The notes under the pieces were generated by a model. It had not been told where the DNA came from, made no database searches, and was given only the letters and a program-made list of their open reading frames with translations. Positions 43,401 through 55,858 of a stretch of 64,000 nucleotides of DNA are shown here, one piece after another; the first letter of the stretch is position 1; every line of letters begins with the position of its first letter. The position numbers were made by a program, and so were the translations under genes. This stretch comes from Laetiporus sulphureus 93-53 (Eukaryota > Basidiomycota > Agaricomycetes > Polyporales > Laetiporaceae): NCBI RefSeq assembly GCF_001632365.1, contig NW_024468517.1, positions 663,247-727,246 of the forward strand. Direction: 5' to 3'.

Positions 43401-45127
43401 CTCGACAACGCTAACCGCCAAGTCGAAGCTCTCAACCGGGATCTCCAGCAGGAAAGGCAGAAATATGACGCGTTGGGCCGTGAGATCAAGTCCCTGAGCG
43501 TACGCTGACTCGTCCTTCACGATGTGCTATCGCGAACTGACGGTGGATCCTAGGATCAAGAGGTACGGACGAACCAGGAGTTGCGATCGTTGAAGACCGC
43601 GAGAGATGCATTGCAAGAAGAGGCCAATGAGGCAATGCCTGTGGAGATCCAGGCCTTCAAGGACGCTATTGCGGTAAGTCGATGACAGCTTGCCTCGCTT
43701 TTCTCCAATATCTTATCGTTACTGCAGGAAGCAAACGATGAGAGAGAGTCTATTATCTCCCAGTTCAAGGCTATAGAGAGAAGCAGGGCGGAGCTCGATA
43801 CCATCCAGAGATCGCTGCAGACGGAGCTCGATTCCAAAAAAGCGAAGATCCGTGACTTTGAGGGTCGTCGAGAAGACATCACGGTAAGCCTCTCCTGATT
43901 GGCACGTGTCTACGCTGTTCGCCAACGATCGCCATAGAAAAGGGCCCAGGATGTTGCGCAACGACGGATCAATGCACAGCACGACAAGGCTCATTACCTT
44001 AAAAAGCTGGAAGAGGAGAAGCGGAAGGTTGCAGACGCGGAGGCCGTCGCAGATAATTTGGCAGAGGAGTTCAAGGTGGGATTCTTTCCTTCCTTGCTCT
44101 CGTTCACAGTACATCGTTCTGAGATTGCAAACAGAACTGGACGGTGAAAGCAGAGCAATATTGTGGTAGCGAACGCTTCCCCAACCCTCGGCCCGTGGAG
44201 GAGGTCCAGCGAATGCTGGAAGGTGTGCAGGCCGCGCTCCGCGAACGGGAAAAGAGGTCAGGGTTACTTTCTGGCATACCTACATAGGTTCTGACAGTGA
44301 CGTAGGCAGGGTGCTTCTGTCGATGATCTATCCAATGAGGTAAATAAGAGACAAGCCGCACTGGAGCTTTCCAAGAAGGAGTACAAGAACATGGTCGTTT
44401 TGGTCAAGGTAGGCGTGATGGTGCCATGTCTGCGTCGAGGATCTTACAGTCTGTTGGACGTTAGGCCTTAAAGAAATCTCTCAGGTCGCGATTGGCCAAG
44501 TGGCATGAGTTCCGTCGTTATATCGCCCTGAGATGCAAGGTCTACTTCCAGTACCACCTATCAAATCGTGGGTACTATGGCAAGGTCTTGTTCGACCACC
44601 CACGCGGAACCTTGACGCTCAAGGTGCGGAGGCTAGTGATACACTAGCCTTGCCGGAGGTTCTGACGCGCGCACAGGTCCAGACGGACGATCAGACCCTT
44701 ACGCAGAACAACAGAGAGAAGGACCCTCGCTCGTTGAGCGGTGGCGAGAAGTCGTTCTCGACGATCTGTCTGTTGCTGTCTCTTTGGGAGTCCATTGGTT
44801 GTCCTATCAGGTGTCTCGGTGAGTCGTACTAGTGTTTCGCACCGGCGATTTTCACTTAAGTTTGGGCATATTTAGACGAGTTTGACGTTTTCATGGATGC
44901 CGTCAATCGTCGCATCAGTATGAAGATGATGGTATGGTACCTTTCTTTTTTCACTTCCCGAGTCCCAGGTGCTGAATTCGTGACAGATCGACACTGCAAA
45001 CGCCTCGGACTGCAAACAGTATGTGCTCATCACCCCGCAAGACATGACGAACGTCCAGTTCGGCAACACTGTGCGCGTTCATCGCATGTCGGATCCTGAA
45101 CGGGGACAGGGCGTATTGTCATTCTAA
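40438..45127 (+). CDS. SMC6: SMC6, ATPase subunit of the SMC5/6 DNA-repair complex
   Basis: Nuclear chromosome ATPase with SMC5 and Nse partners. 23 exons, 1164 aa: 40438-40918, 40971-40982, 41044-41149, 41211-41440, 41495-41504, 41556-41595, 41649-41888, 41948-42028, 42078-42221, 42279-42835, 42888-42981, 43038-43189, 43238-43333, 43385-43499, 43554-43673, 43728-43883, 43938-44075, 44135-44256, 44306-44408, 44465-44623, 44677-44818, 44876-44931, 44987-45127. A Lys/Glu-rich N-terminus precedes [20 protein letters not shown]. Walker A GHNGSGKS (residues 161-168) is assembled from three exons. The first coiled coil is followed by the hinge region ([13 protein letters not shown] to about residue 600), then the second coiled coil. 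The signature [20 protein letters not shown] and Walker [16 protein letters not shown] close the head. Exons of 12 and 10 nt and a GC-AG intron (41596-41648) are needed. The donor at 42222 (GTTGGC) is weak. Confidence 0.95.
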
Positions 45128-46228
45128 CTTGGGGCGCTACTTCGTCCATGGAATAACTTAATTCATTCAGGACACAGGCTCTTCTCGACCTACGTTAAGA
45201 TGATGTCACATCTCTACTGCTATCCTACTGCTTTAATTCTTGCTAGGCATTGTCTGTTGTACTTTTCCCACGTGCTATTGTATAAAGCGAGGCAATATGA
45301 CGGTCCTGTTTTGACCATCTCCAGGGAGTGCCGCCGAGTGACCGTGACAAAAGCGCGATCACCTGACCGTGACAGACGCGTTTTCGCTACAAAGCGCGAG
45401 ATGGCATTCAGCTTTTCGCAACAACCATCATTATTGTCAACGAAGTATACGAACACCAAGCCGTTTTTAGCCAGCTGAAAGCCATGTAGTTGTATCTGTA
45501 GCACAGCAACTAGTTGCTCACATGATGATACTCAGGTCTGAGCTGAATGCAGGGGCTCACTGGCTAGTGTTCTTCTGCTTTATCTGCAAAGCCAAGTCGG
45601 AAAATTCCCTGAAACACAATGTTGGATCTCATGTATCCATTTCTACTTCCAAACAGCCATTCTCGTTCTCAGGTCAGAACAACCGTGCCCGTGCTGTCGA
45701 CGGCCTCAGAAGTCCATGCGACTTGCTCTACAGCTCCATATAAATGACTGTCTTCAAAAACGAACGAACCATCTATTCTACTGTCCTACTCGCTTATATG
45801 ACCACTCCATTGTACCCATCTCCGCAGCATCCATCATCGATCATCGGCCGTCGTATGTCTTTATAGGCACAAAACGCGGAATATAAATCATATTCGAAAG
45901 AATGATGCACGTGACTCCGCGTCTGAAAGACATTCCGTGGTCACAATGCGCCTCGATGCTGCGGCCTGCCGCAGCGAGATCCTTCAGACTTGTTTCTTAT
46001 GCTCTAAGACAATCGATTTCTGTATATGCTTGCTTGGACTGTCTGAGGATCGCCGAATGCTGTGGCCGCCGCGTTACAAGTACTTTGTGAAGTAAGTACA
46101 TAATGACGTGTCAGCATGCATTGAGCCTGACGTGCAGGAACCTAGACAGTCGCTGAGCGTCGAACGCCCTTTGTCTGACACACCACCGGTTTACCGTGCA
46201 TAGGTCCATTCTACGGCACTGCTCCCAG
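45128..46228. other. Intergenic between SMC6 and ALG7
   Basis: 1.1 kb, same-strand neighbours. It holds the SMC6 3' UTR and the ALG7 promoter. No gene or repeat seen. Confidence 0.6.
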
Positions 46229-48093
46229 ATGGCCGAACCGCTCCGCCCGAGAGCATTGCCCAAAATACTATTGTTCGCTCTCGCACCCGTCGCGATGTGG
46301 CTGCTCCTGCGTCCCTTGCTGGACCCAGCTCCCACACTACCTGCCCTACATGCCTCGCTGGGCTTCTCCATCTTCGCCTTTATGGGTACGCTGTATCTCG
46401 TGCCTGCGCTCGGGAGCACATTCGTAAAGGCGAATCTGAAGGGCCGGGATCTACTGAAGACGTATGACGACCCAATGTGAGCACCAGTGTGATGAAGAGC
46501 GTGTCATTCTTGATTCACGACACCCCTTCATAGACCCGAGAGTCTCGGGCTTGTCTGTGCCTCCATCTACATACTCCTTCTAATTCTGTTCATTCCATTT
46601 GCATTCTCCGATTTCTTCAACCACCAGCAGGATGCCTCCAGAAAGCCACGTGAAGGCATCGTCGTTTCCGAATTTCCGCATCATCAGGTGAGCACGTCAA
46701 TGGCCATGAAGTAGGCATACTTGACTGATATGCTCTGCACGCAGCTATCGGTGTACCTCTCGTGTCTCTTGTCTCTGCTGATGGCCACCATACTGGGATT
46801 TCTGGACGATGTCTTTGATATCCGGTGGAGGCACAAGCTGCCCATACCCGTCATTGCATCGATACCTCTCCTCATCGTATACTATTCCGAAGGAGGAAAT
46901 ACGGACGTCGTCGTGCCCATACCACTGCGCTGGCTGCTCGGAACGTTGATAAACCTGGGTTCGTACAAACTATATCTCTATGACGAAGTGTCTCACGTGC
47001 ATCCTATGTGCAGGGCCTCTATACTACGTGTACATGTCGCTTCTGTCTACGTTCTGCACCAACAGCATCAACATACTGGCAGGCATCAATGGCTCAGAGG
47101 TCAGCCAGGCACTCGTGATTGCACTGTCGGTCATCCTGAACGACTTGCTGTACCTTCCGTGGTCGGTCGGATTCCGAATAGCACTGCCACTGCACCTTCT
47201 CGGGCGTCCTACTGAGGTCGATGTCGGAGGCGTCTGGAGCGCTGGCATGGCATACGGCAGCAAGGTGCTCGTCGAGCGCCACCTTTTCAGCCTGTACTTC
47301 ATGCTGCCCCTCATGGGCGTCTGCGCCGGTTTCGTGTACCACAACTGGTGAGTCCACGTCCGATGCGCTATTCTTGGACCGCGTGTAGTGCCCGCGCTGA
47401 TGCGGCTCGCCATCCTGATCGGACACGTGTAGGTATCCGGCTCGCGTGTTCCCCGGTGATACGCTGTGCTACGTGACGGGCATGGCATTCGCTGTGGTCG
47501 GAATACAGGCGCACTTCTCCAAGACGCTTCTGCTGTTCTTCCTGCCGCAGATTTTCAACTTCGTCCTGTCCTGTCCGCAATTGTTCGGTCTCGTCCCATG
47601 TCCGAGGCACCGTGTACCCAGGTATGTGTGCACTGCGGCGTTACACTTCACATCCTCCGCCGCCCGCCAGTACGAAGCGAACGAGCACTAACTGCGTGAG
47701 CGGCTTCGCAGGTTTGACGCGGATTCCGGGCTGCTACACCCGTCCAAGGCAGAATTCAAAGATCACCCACCTTCACGTTTAGCGGAACTCATACTGCGCG
47801 CTTTCGCCACCCTCGGCTTCGTGCAACTCACCGAGGATCCCCATACGTATCAGATCACGGAGACGACGAATATGACCATACTGAATGTGTTCTTGCTCCG
47901 GCTTGGACCGATGAGAGAAGACAGCCTCGTCAAAGTGCTGATCGCGTCGCAGGTTAGTGTCGTTGCACGTTTGGCGTATTCACTGCCTCACTGACAGGCT
48001 GGTGCGCGTCGATGTCAGGCCGCGGGGAGCGTTCTTGCGTTCGTGGTGCGATACGGCTTAGCGGGGTTGGTGTACGATGGCAACAGGAGGTGA
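46229..48093 (+). CDS. ALG7: UDP-GlcNAc:dolichyl-phosphate GlcNAc-1-phosphate transferase
   Basis: First committed step of N-glycan precursor synthesis at the ER membrane: GlcNAc-1-P is moved from UDP-GlcNAc to dolichyl phosphate (tunicamycin target). Exons: 46229-46476, 46534-46687, 46745-46958, 47014-47347, 47433-47621, 47712-47952, 47998-48093 (491 aa). Family marks: [21 protein letters not shown] near the first cytosolic loop (read across the first intron), [20 protein letters not shown] with the catalytic Asp-Asp, [17 protein letters not shown], and [17 protein letters not shown] plus [16 protein letters not shown]. Many hydrophobic segments fit a ten-TM protein. The chosen ATG at 46229 starts [12 protein letters not shown] just before the first TM helix. 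The C-terminal extension after [10 protein letters not shown] is usual. Confidence 0.94.
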
Positions 48094-48823
48094 CGACGGG
48101 GAGAGAAGCATCCGCGCAAGGTGGCGCTATGCACGATGCGGCACTCCGCACGGTGTTGCGAGGGAGAGCCTATGCAAATGACTCGCGCTTCGCGGAGCCC
48201 AGGCTCAACGTTTATGGATGGCTTGTCCGATCAGCTTTGCCCCGACATCGTGCGGGGTGCGCGTCTTTCTGCCGTGTTAAACTGCTGATCGGGTTTCGGG
48301 ATGTTTCGGACTGTGTGTGCGATTGTACTTCACCGGACCGCCGAGTTAGGATGCTGGGGATCCTCTGCAAGAACGACGATGCCATCTTCGTACTTTTTAT
48401 CGGACCAGGGCTCCGTCTTAAAGCCGATGCGCGAATGCAATAGTTGCAATGTGTATTCGGGCAGGGCGTTAGTGCGTATAAACGACGGTGTGAGCGCAGC
48501 GGTGGCATTCGAAATTAAAGGTCAGGACGGGCCACGCAATGATGTGCCGCGGATTTCCGGGGTCAAAAATGAGGCCTGTCGGCCGAAAACGAGCGAGAGC
48601 GGGGCGGACGACGGAATAAGATTGGCGCTTACTGCGTCTACCCCGCACTCGGCTAGGCTGGGTTTTCCTAATCCGGTATGCGCCATCCAATCACATGGTC
48701 TGGAGAATTGATCGGTTCTAGGCAAAGGTGGTGCATTAAGGACCATGAATCCGCGAGTCCCACTTGCCAACGGCTTGCCCCTTTCCCCGCTCCTCCCTTC
48801 CATCTCTCTCTGCTTTCCCCGTC
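48094..48823. promoter_or_regulatory. ICL1 promoter with pyrimidine tract before the ATG
   Basis: 730 bp between ALG7 and ICL1. A C/T-rich tract (about 48773-48822, with runs such as CCTCCCTTCCATCTCTCTC) leads directly to GTCATGG, an arrangement common at strongly transcribed fungal genes. A TATAAA-like hexamer occurs near 48477. Regulation by carbon source would fit isocitrate lyase (known of the gene), but I did not identify a defined operator. Confidence 0.35.
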
Positions 48824-50737
48824 ATGGCCCACAACGAACGCGCTGCTTTCCAGGCTGAGGTTGCCCGCGTAGAGCAATGGTGGAAGGTCCGTTGTTTGCC
48901 TGTTCATGCATGACTCCCCCCCTGATTCGCGTGTGTGTTAGGACCCCCGCTTTGCGCGCGTGAAGCGCCCCTACACCGCCGCGCAGGTGGTGTCGAAGAG
49001 AGGCACGCTCCCAATCTCGTACCCCTCCAACGTCCTCGCGAAGAAGCTTTGGGCATCTCTTGCCGACCATTTCAGGAACGGCACACCGTCGCACACCTAC
49101 GGAGCGTAAGTGTGATCTTTGAAGTAGGTTTGAAAGCTGTGTGCTCACCATACGGTGCAGGCTTGACCCTGTGCAAGTCACGCAGATGGCCAAGTACCTC
49201 GAGACCGTCTACGTCTCTGGCTGGCAGTCGTCCAGCACGGCATCCAGCACACACGAGCCTGGCCCGGATCTTGCTGGTATGCATGACGTCCTCACCACCG
49301 AGCAAAAGCCAGTGTCACTGACAGCATCTTTCAGACTACCCCTCCAACACTGTCCCCAACAAGGTTGAGCACCTTTTCATGGCCCAGCTCTTCCACGACC
49401 GGAAACAGGCGGAGGCACGGTCAAACCTGTCCGAGTCGGAGCTCGCGCGCACGCCTGTGATCGACTACCTCCGGCCGATCATCGCAGATGCCGACACCGG
49501 CCACGGTGGTCTGACTGCCGTCATGAAGCTCGCAAAGATGTTCGTCGAGAAGGGCGCGGCGGGCATTCACATTGAGGACCAGGCACCTGGAACGAAGAAG
49601 TGCGGACACATGGCAGGCAAGGTGCTCGTGCCAATCTCGGAGCACATCAACCGTCTTGTCGCCATCCGTCTCCAGTTCGACATCATGGGCGTTGACAACC
49701 TTGTTATTGCTCGTACCGACTCAGAGGCCGCGACGCTCATCACGACCAACGTTGACGAGCGCGACCATGCATGGATCCTTGGCTCGACCAACCCTGACCT
49801 CCGACCGCTCGTCACCGTCCTTGGCGAGGCCGAGCGCGCAGGCAAGACTGGCGAGGCGCTGGAGAAGGTCGAGGAGGAGTGGACGGCCGCCGCGAACATT
49901 CAGCTGTTCGCTGTGACTCTGTCTAATGCTCTCAAGGCGCAGACGAATGCGTCTTCAATCACGCTTGAACGCTTCCAGAAGCGCATCGCACACCTCTCCT
50001 ACCCCGACGCTGTCGCGGTTGCCAAGAAGGAGTTCGGCCTGAAGAATGCGCCTTTCTGGGACTGGGACGCACCGCGGACGCGCGAGGGCTTCTACCGCTA
50101 CCAGGGTGGCACGCAGTGCGCAGTCAATCGTGCCGTTGCGTTCGCACCTTACGCCGACCTGCTCTGGATGGAGACGAAAAAGCCGATCCTTACGCAGGCG
50201 AAGGAGTTCGCGGAGGGGGTGCACGCTGTCTACCCGCAGCAGTGGCTCGCTTACAACTTGAGCCCGTCGTTCAACTGGGAGGCGGCCGGATTGAATTCCG
50301 AGGACATGCGCTCGTACGTGTGGGAGCTCGCCAAGCTCGGCTTCTGCTGGCAGTTCATTACGGTAAGTTATTAGTGCGTATATGCAGGGTATTTGTTCGT
50401 ACTGATCGCTTTCCTACTAGCTCGCGGGTCTGCATTCGGACGCGTACATCAGCGACCTCTTTGCTCGGGCGTTCGCGACGGAGGGCATGAAGGCCTACGT
50501 CGAGCTCATTCAACGGCGCGAGCGGGAGATTGGCTGCGATGTCCTCACTCACCAGAAGGCATGTCCTTTGTCACACCTTTATCCTGATCTTTGCTTACAA
50601 TTTCCTAACAGTGGAGCGGTGCCGATTACATGGACAACCTCATGAAGACTGTCACCGGCGGCGTCTCCTCGACGTCGGCCATGGGCAAGGGCGTGACGGA
50701 GGCGCAGTTCACTCAGCCGGCGAAGTCGAGGCTGTGA
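48824..50737 (+). CDS. ICL1: Isocitrate lyase
   Basis: Glyoxylate-cycle enzyme: isocitrate to glyoxylate plus succinate. Exons: 48824-48886, 48942-49105, 49161-49276, 49335-50362, 50421-50558, 50612-50737 (544 aa, normal eukaryotic length). Seen: [39 protein letters not shown], the active-site loop [14 protein letters not shown] (Cys204), [20 protein letters not shown] and the conserved C-terminal part ending TQPAKSRL. The last three residues, SRL, are a peroxisomal PTS1-type signal. The last intron (50559-50611) starts with GC; only this restores [13 protein letters not shown]. It is a key gene for growth on acetate, fatty acids and wood-decay oxalate metabolism. Confidence 0.97.
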
Positions 50738-51161
50738 TGGTCGGATGCTTTTGGAAGGATGCGGACGTTTCGTTAGGCTCGTGTTCTTGTTTCTGGCGTG
50801 ATGCCGTCCTTGTCGCTGTATCGCTGTATTTCATACTGTAAAAAGAATTGACATCCTATGGATTGGGCCGCTGACTATGCATTCCCTTGAATTGGGCTGT
50901 TCGCAGCAAGCGTCGGTTCATTCGTGTTCAGCATCATGAATGAAACGGTACGTGGTGAACGTTGATGTAGGGAGGGTCGTAGAACGCAGCAGGCAAGTGA
51001 GAGAGTCAGCTCGAAGGCAGGTCGTGAGAGAGAGCGGTCTGCAGACCTCGCGCCACCGAACCGGCGCTCGACGCCAGCGCGTCGACACGGTCACGATAGC
51101 GTGTTTATCCAGCATCCATCTCCTCCGGCCAGCATCTCCATCATCGAACAATCTGCCTAGC
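50738..51161. other. Intergenic ICL1 to capping protein
   Basis: About 420 bp holding the ICL1 3' UTR and the next promoter. Nothing else seen. Confidence 0.55.
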
Positions 51162-52471
51162 ATGGACGCCGAAGAACGCCTGCAAGCTGCCTCGAAATTC
51201 CTCCTTCAGTCGCCGCCCGGCGAGATCAACGACGTGCTGAACGGCAAGTCCGCTGTGCTGTCGCTCATGTACGAGAACGCGAGCATGCTGAGCCGATCAA
51301 GACAGATGTGCGCAATATCATCTCGGACGACGAATCGCTACAGGCTGGGGTGCTGCCTGCTCTGCGGGAGTATAACCTTGCGCAGTTCATGACGGCTGAT
51401 GTGCCGGGGCACAATCATCAGGTGCGGGATCGTTGAGATGTTACGTTTCTGAGTGTTTTGACGGTGGACGTGACAGTCGATTATAAGTGAGGCTGCGAGG
51501 GTGAGCAGGTTGAGCGCGGAGGGGGAGGACGAGGGGGAGGACGAGGAAATAGATAGGTTCTGGGATCCACGCTCGAGGACGAGCTTCCGTTTCGACCATC
51601 TCAGTCTTGTAAGTGCATCGACTATCCCTTAGCGTTTCCCATGTTCGTGGTCTCGCTCATTTATGATATGTGCTCTCAGGAAACATCAGAACCCGAACCA
51701 GTGGAGCCTGACGCCGAATCAGAGCCCTTCCGGTACGCGGAACGCATACACCGCTGTCGCTCATCTCACCACCCATCACAGAGTGGCGTTGGAAGCATCG
51801 TTGCTAACGTATCTCGCTGCACACTTTAACGATGGAGTGGCGAGCGTGTTCAGCACACCAGGATCTGCGACGCGGTTCTGCATCCAGATCGTCGCGAACA
51901 AGTACAATCCCTCTAACTACTGGTACGTGATACCTGGATTCTCGCGGGTTGGACGTGACGCGGACGTGGATGATCTGCTTCAGGTCAGGCCGATGGCGTT
52001 CTGAATACGTAGTGGACCTTGAAGAGCGGAAGCTCACGGGCAAACTCCTTGTGAATGTGCACTATTATGAGCAAGGCAACGTTCGTGCTCTCATATATTT
52101 AGCGCAGGCATATCGTGATTCATTGCCATTCAGGTGCAACTTGAGACAACGCACTCTGTCGACCTTTCCCTGCCCCCTGCGATCACATTGGACGCAGGTG
52201 CATCATCTGCATCGAAGATTCTCGCACTGATCGAAGCCGAAGAGGGGAAATACCAAACTATCCTGAATGATATGTATGCGGACATGAGCGAGAAGACATT
52301 CAAGGGCCTTCGAAGAGCGCTACCGATGACGCGTTCGAAGCTGGACTGGGATAGGGTGAGATTCTCATTTCTGCACTTACGGAAGCATGAGATGCTGAAC
52401 ATAATCACTAGGTTTTGGGTTACAAGCTGGGTGCAGAGCTCTCATCGAATAAAACTGTGTTCGGCTCGTGA
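51162..52471 (+). CDS. CAP1: F-actin-capping protein subunit alpha
   Basis: Caps barbed ends of actin filaments as a heterodimer with the beta subunit, at cortical patches. Exons: 51162-51243, 51306-51421, 51477-51608, 51680-51732, 51782-51922, 51984-52080, 52134-52355, 52412-52471 (300 aa). Seen: AASKFLLQSPPGEINDVLND at the N-terminus, YNLAQFMTADVPGHNHQ, RFWDPRSRTSFRFDHLSL, NYWSGRWRSEYVVD and VHYYEQGNVQLET (both CapZ-alpha signatures), and KTFKGLRRALPMTRSKLDW before the C-terminal tentacle. The first intron (51244-51305) begins GCAAGT, a GC-AG intron; it is the only solution joining LND to VRNIISDDESL. Confidence 0.94.
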
Positions 52472-52698
52472 TAAATGGATAGCAGCGGGTCGGGCGGCGG
52501 GCTAGAATTAAGGGCAGCGGACTGCACTGTATATTATTGCAAGCCTACATGTCTGAGTTTACACGTCACAAGTGATGATCGGACCAATTTCTTGTGATGG
52601 GGCAGTATCTATGTCCTATTTTGTCGTAGAAACTTCAGTGTCGCAGTGTCTGGACCATGAAGAGGGGGATTGAGAGTGCCTAATGAGGAGTAAAGTCT

Positions 52699-55327
52699 TC
52701 AAGATTGTATGCCTTTGGTGTCACACTTCAGCACTTGCCGCCAGACAGGTGCGACACCATCTTCCTCGCAACCAACTTGCATGCCGTTGTCGCACAAGAT
52801 GTAATACTCCCTATGGGGAGTTTGTATAACCGCCAGCGCAGAGTGGAGTGGCCGTCCATCAGAGGTCGTGAAGTGGACGCTCTCCACATGGTGGTGTCTA
52901 TATGCGGAAGGAATTCCGAGATATCGAGCGGTTAGGTTAGTCTCATACTGCGAATGAAGAAGAAGTCTTACTCTGGAAGGTATAAGTTGACGGAAGGCAC
53001 CTTCTTCGTGGTGCCAGACGATGTCCGAGCTGGCAGCCCAGCGAAATCCTGTGCCATCTCAGTGGCAGACATCCACTGTCCGCTCACGCTATAGGTGATC
53101 GGTCATAACACCTCCTTCCACAATTCTACAAGAGCAAGAAACGGCTCACCTATTCGCGACAACGCATGCCAGGACATAGCGCTCCGCCACGACACGTTTG
53201 GCTTCGCCCACCACACCTTCGTTTCCGACACGTCTCAGCCAGAGTCGGCTTATACCGCGGTCATACTCCTCGCGGTTCGCCCATTTTAGTAAATCGAGTA
53301 GTCTGCCGGAAGTCCCGTCATGTTGTGACACGAGTTGCTGCAGAATGTAAGAGGACCAATCCGCTCGGACAGGCATGCTGTTTTTCGCTTGTTCCCCGAG
53401 CCGAGCGGCGTCCTGAGAAGCGTTGTCTGTCGGCCGGCCGACGACCTCACAAGTGGCTTCGAGTACGTATAGCATCTCTATCAGAGGATGTTGCCCTTCA
53501 AGCGTATTTGATGCGACAGTGATGCTCCAGATCTCGCTTTTCAGTACCTCTTTTGCATCCATCACCTTGCTGTGAAGCCATGGCACAGTTTTCTGATCCC
53601 CAGAGCCATCCCCGACGGAAAGTGCGAACCACCAACGCGACATAACGAACCTGCAATGAAGAAAATCAACATATACACGTGTCAATGCGCATATTTGTTA
53701 TGTGCCATACCGCAATGCAATAGTGAGCTGACGCTCGTTGTCTGGACTCGCCCAAAGACGATCCGCTATGGGGTTCGATAGGTCATTTCGCATTGCAAGT
53801 GTTGCAAGGAATGAGTTCTTGTATACTTCCTGTCGTTCGGTGGCCTCTCGTTGTCGTACTTGCAGATATGGCCACATATTGGTCATGGCCTGTGAGTACC
53901 GCTCAAAGGCATCTCTGTGTAAGCGTTCACCGCAATAGTTTTTCGCCAGCAGATGAGACGCAGAAAGGTATACTGCAACATGTTGGTTAATTTATACTCG
54001 TCGTCGCAGTCGTACTGGTGTCGCGAAAAATGGCTATAATTTACCTACCTGCGTAGCGGAACATGCGTGACACTAGAACACACTGTCTTCGTTCTTTGCC
54101 CGATATTCCGCTGAGAATAATCGCCCAGTTTTGCACACGTTTCCGCTGAGATAGCGAAGGAGGAAGGGTGATAGGAACAAGGGGAGGAGCGGGTGGTGCA
54201 GAAGGAAAGTCGAGGTGATGAAGCGCCAAGAGACCTTTGGCCTGCTTTGGCGAATGCCGTAGCTGAGAAGCTTCGGATACAGAATCAGTAACAAGAGTCG
54301 CGCACTTAGCTACGACAAGCTTCTTGAATCGCTTTCCAGTGGACAGAACAGATTGCGCAGGTATCGATCGCACTGGTGGAATAGGTGCGTTGATCGCAGA
54401 ACAAAAGCTACCCAGAACAGGAGATCGAATGCTTCCAGAAGAGATGGCAGGAGATACAGTAGGGAGTGAGAGTGCATTTGGCCGACCATCGGGTAACATG
54501 GGTACCTTGAATCTGGAGTATGCTCCTGGGGAAGACAGACCTGCACTGTTCGTGGGTTTCGGTCCCGGGATCAAGCTCGTTGTTTTCTGCTTCTTCTTCA
54601 CAGTTGGAGCAGAAGAAGCATCAGCCCGGCGTTTTTTTGGCATCATCTTTGGCAGTTCGTCGCCGCGGCCGCAAAATGGTAGCTCTTCGTGAGGCACCGA
54701 AATTGTTGTGGACGATATCATAACAGTTTCCGCCAGCACCCTTGTGTCGACCGGGGAACTAGAATCACCAGTTGATAGAGGAAAAGGCTGTGAAGTCTGT
54801 TGCTCTGCTAGAGGAGCTTGAACTAATCGCTCTGTGGTCAATAATTGCGATACAAGAACGTCTGTGGCAGTGGCGCCAGTTGCAGGAGCGTCCACAGAAG
54901 CAGTGAGTCCAGATGATAGCGACATAGCAATGGCGCCTTGTGAAGGAGAGATCGACGCACTGGAAGCCTTCCGTTTGAGCTTCTTGCCACGCGGTTTGGT
55001 CGATTTCACAGCATCAGTGGAGGCGTTTGTATGAGACAACCCAGGCTCCCGAGAACCAGCGCATGTAGGTTCCGTCCCGATCCGTGCGCTATATGCTTGT
55101 TCGGACCGAGCGGGATTGGATCCACCTTCTCGGGCCGTCTTGGTCGCTTCGACGGAGCTCGAGCTGTATCCACTAGCTGTCAGTTTCTGGATCAAAGCAC
55201 CTTTGCCTAGCTTAGAATAGCCTGAGATCTTCTTCTCTTTGCATAAAGCTTTCAGTTGAGCTACGGTGAGCTTATTGAGATCGAGGGCTGCAGCCGACGT
55301 AGCCTCAGGAACATTCGTAGTCGCCAT
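52699..55327 (-). CDS. SAP-domain protein of unknown function
   Basis: Probable nuclear DNA- or chromatin-associated protein, 785 aa. Exons, minus strand: 55327-54049, 53972-53711, 53650-53150, 53088-52972, 52897-52699. A SAP/HeH-like helix pair lies at residues about 15-55 (LDLNKLTVAQLKALCKEKK, LGKGALIQKLTASGY). A long Ser/Pro/Lys-rich disordered part follows, with basic patches resembling NLS (PRGKKLKRKAS, MPKKRRADASS, VKKKQKTTS). The conserved-looking C-terminal 360 residues start at SLSQRKRVQNWAIILSGIS and include AMTNMWPYLQVRQREATERQ, SRWWFALSVGDGSGDQ and AGLPARTSSGTTKKV. I think this layout recurs in other Agaricomycetes, but I know no function. It converges on CAP1 (227 bp between stops). 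Confidence 0.82.
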
Positions 55328-55858
55328 GACGAAACAGCTCGACGATGCGCGACGTTAAATTTGTGCACGCTATATGCGCGGAAGGAACAATCTCAAAAGG
55401 TGGGAAAGAGGCAGTGACTGGTGGGAGACGATGTGTCCGAGGCAAAACGCAGAGAGAGCGAAAGCTGTTAATACTAGAGCGCGTCTCAGAAAGACGCGTC
55501 GCGCGGAGCGTCACATGCACGTGATCGACTGTCACACATCCTACTTTAAAGCACTGGACAGTGGACAACGGTTCTCTGCAGATCGACTATCAATCTAAGA
55601 GTTGGTATATATATTGACTTATGTTACTCCAGTGGATTTGCAGAAGATAATCGGCCGTATGAAATGGAAATGTTGACGGTATGAATACCAATTCGAACCG
55701 GATAATTGTATCATACTAGTAGAAGGAGTGGCAACCTTGCTCAAGTCGAATAGGTAGCCGCATAATGAAGAATGCTGGATGGAAGTAAAGATCAGTAAAT
55801 TCGCAATATGTACCTACCCGCTGAGATGACTCACTCTAAACAGCACTCCGGTTGGAGT
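55328..55858. other. Intergenic: SAP-protein promoter and SIKE 3' side
   Basis: About 530 bp between two minus-strand genes. No gene or repeat seen. Confidence 0.55.
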
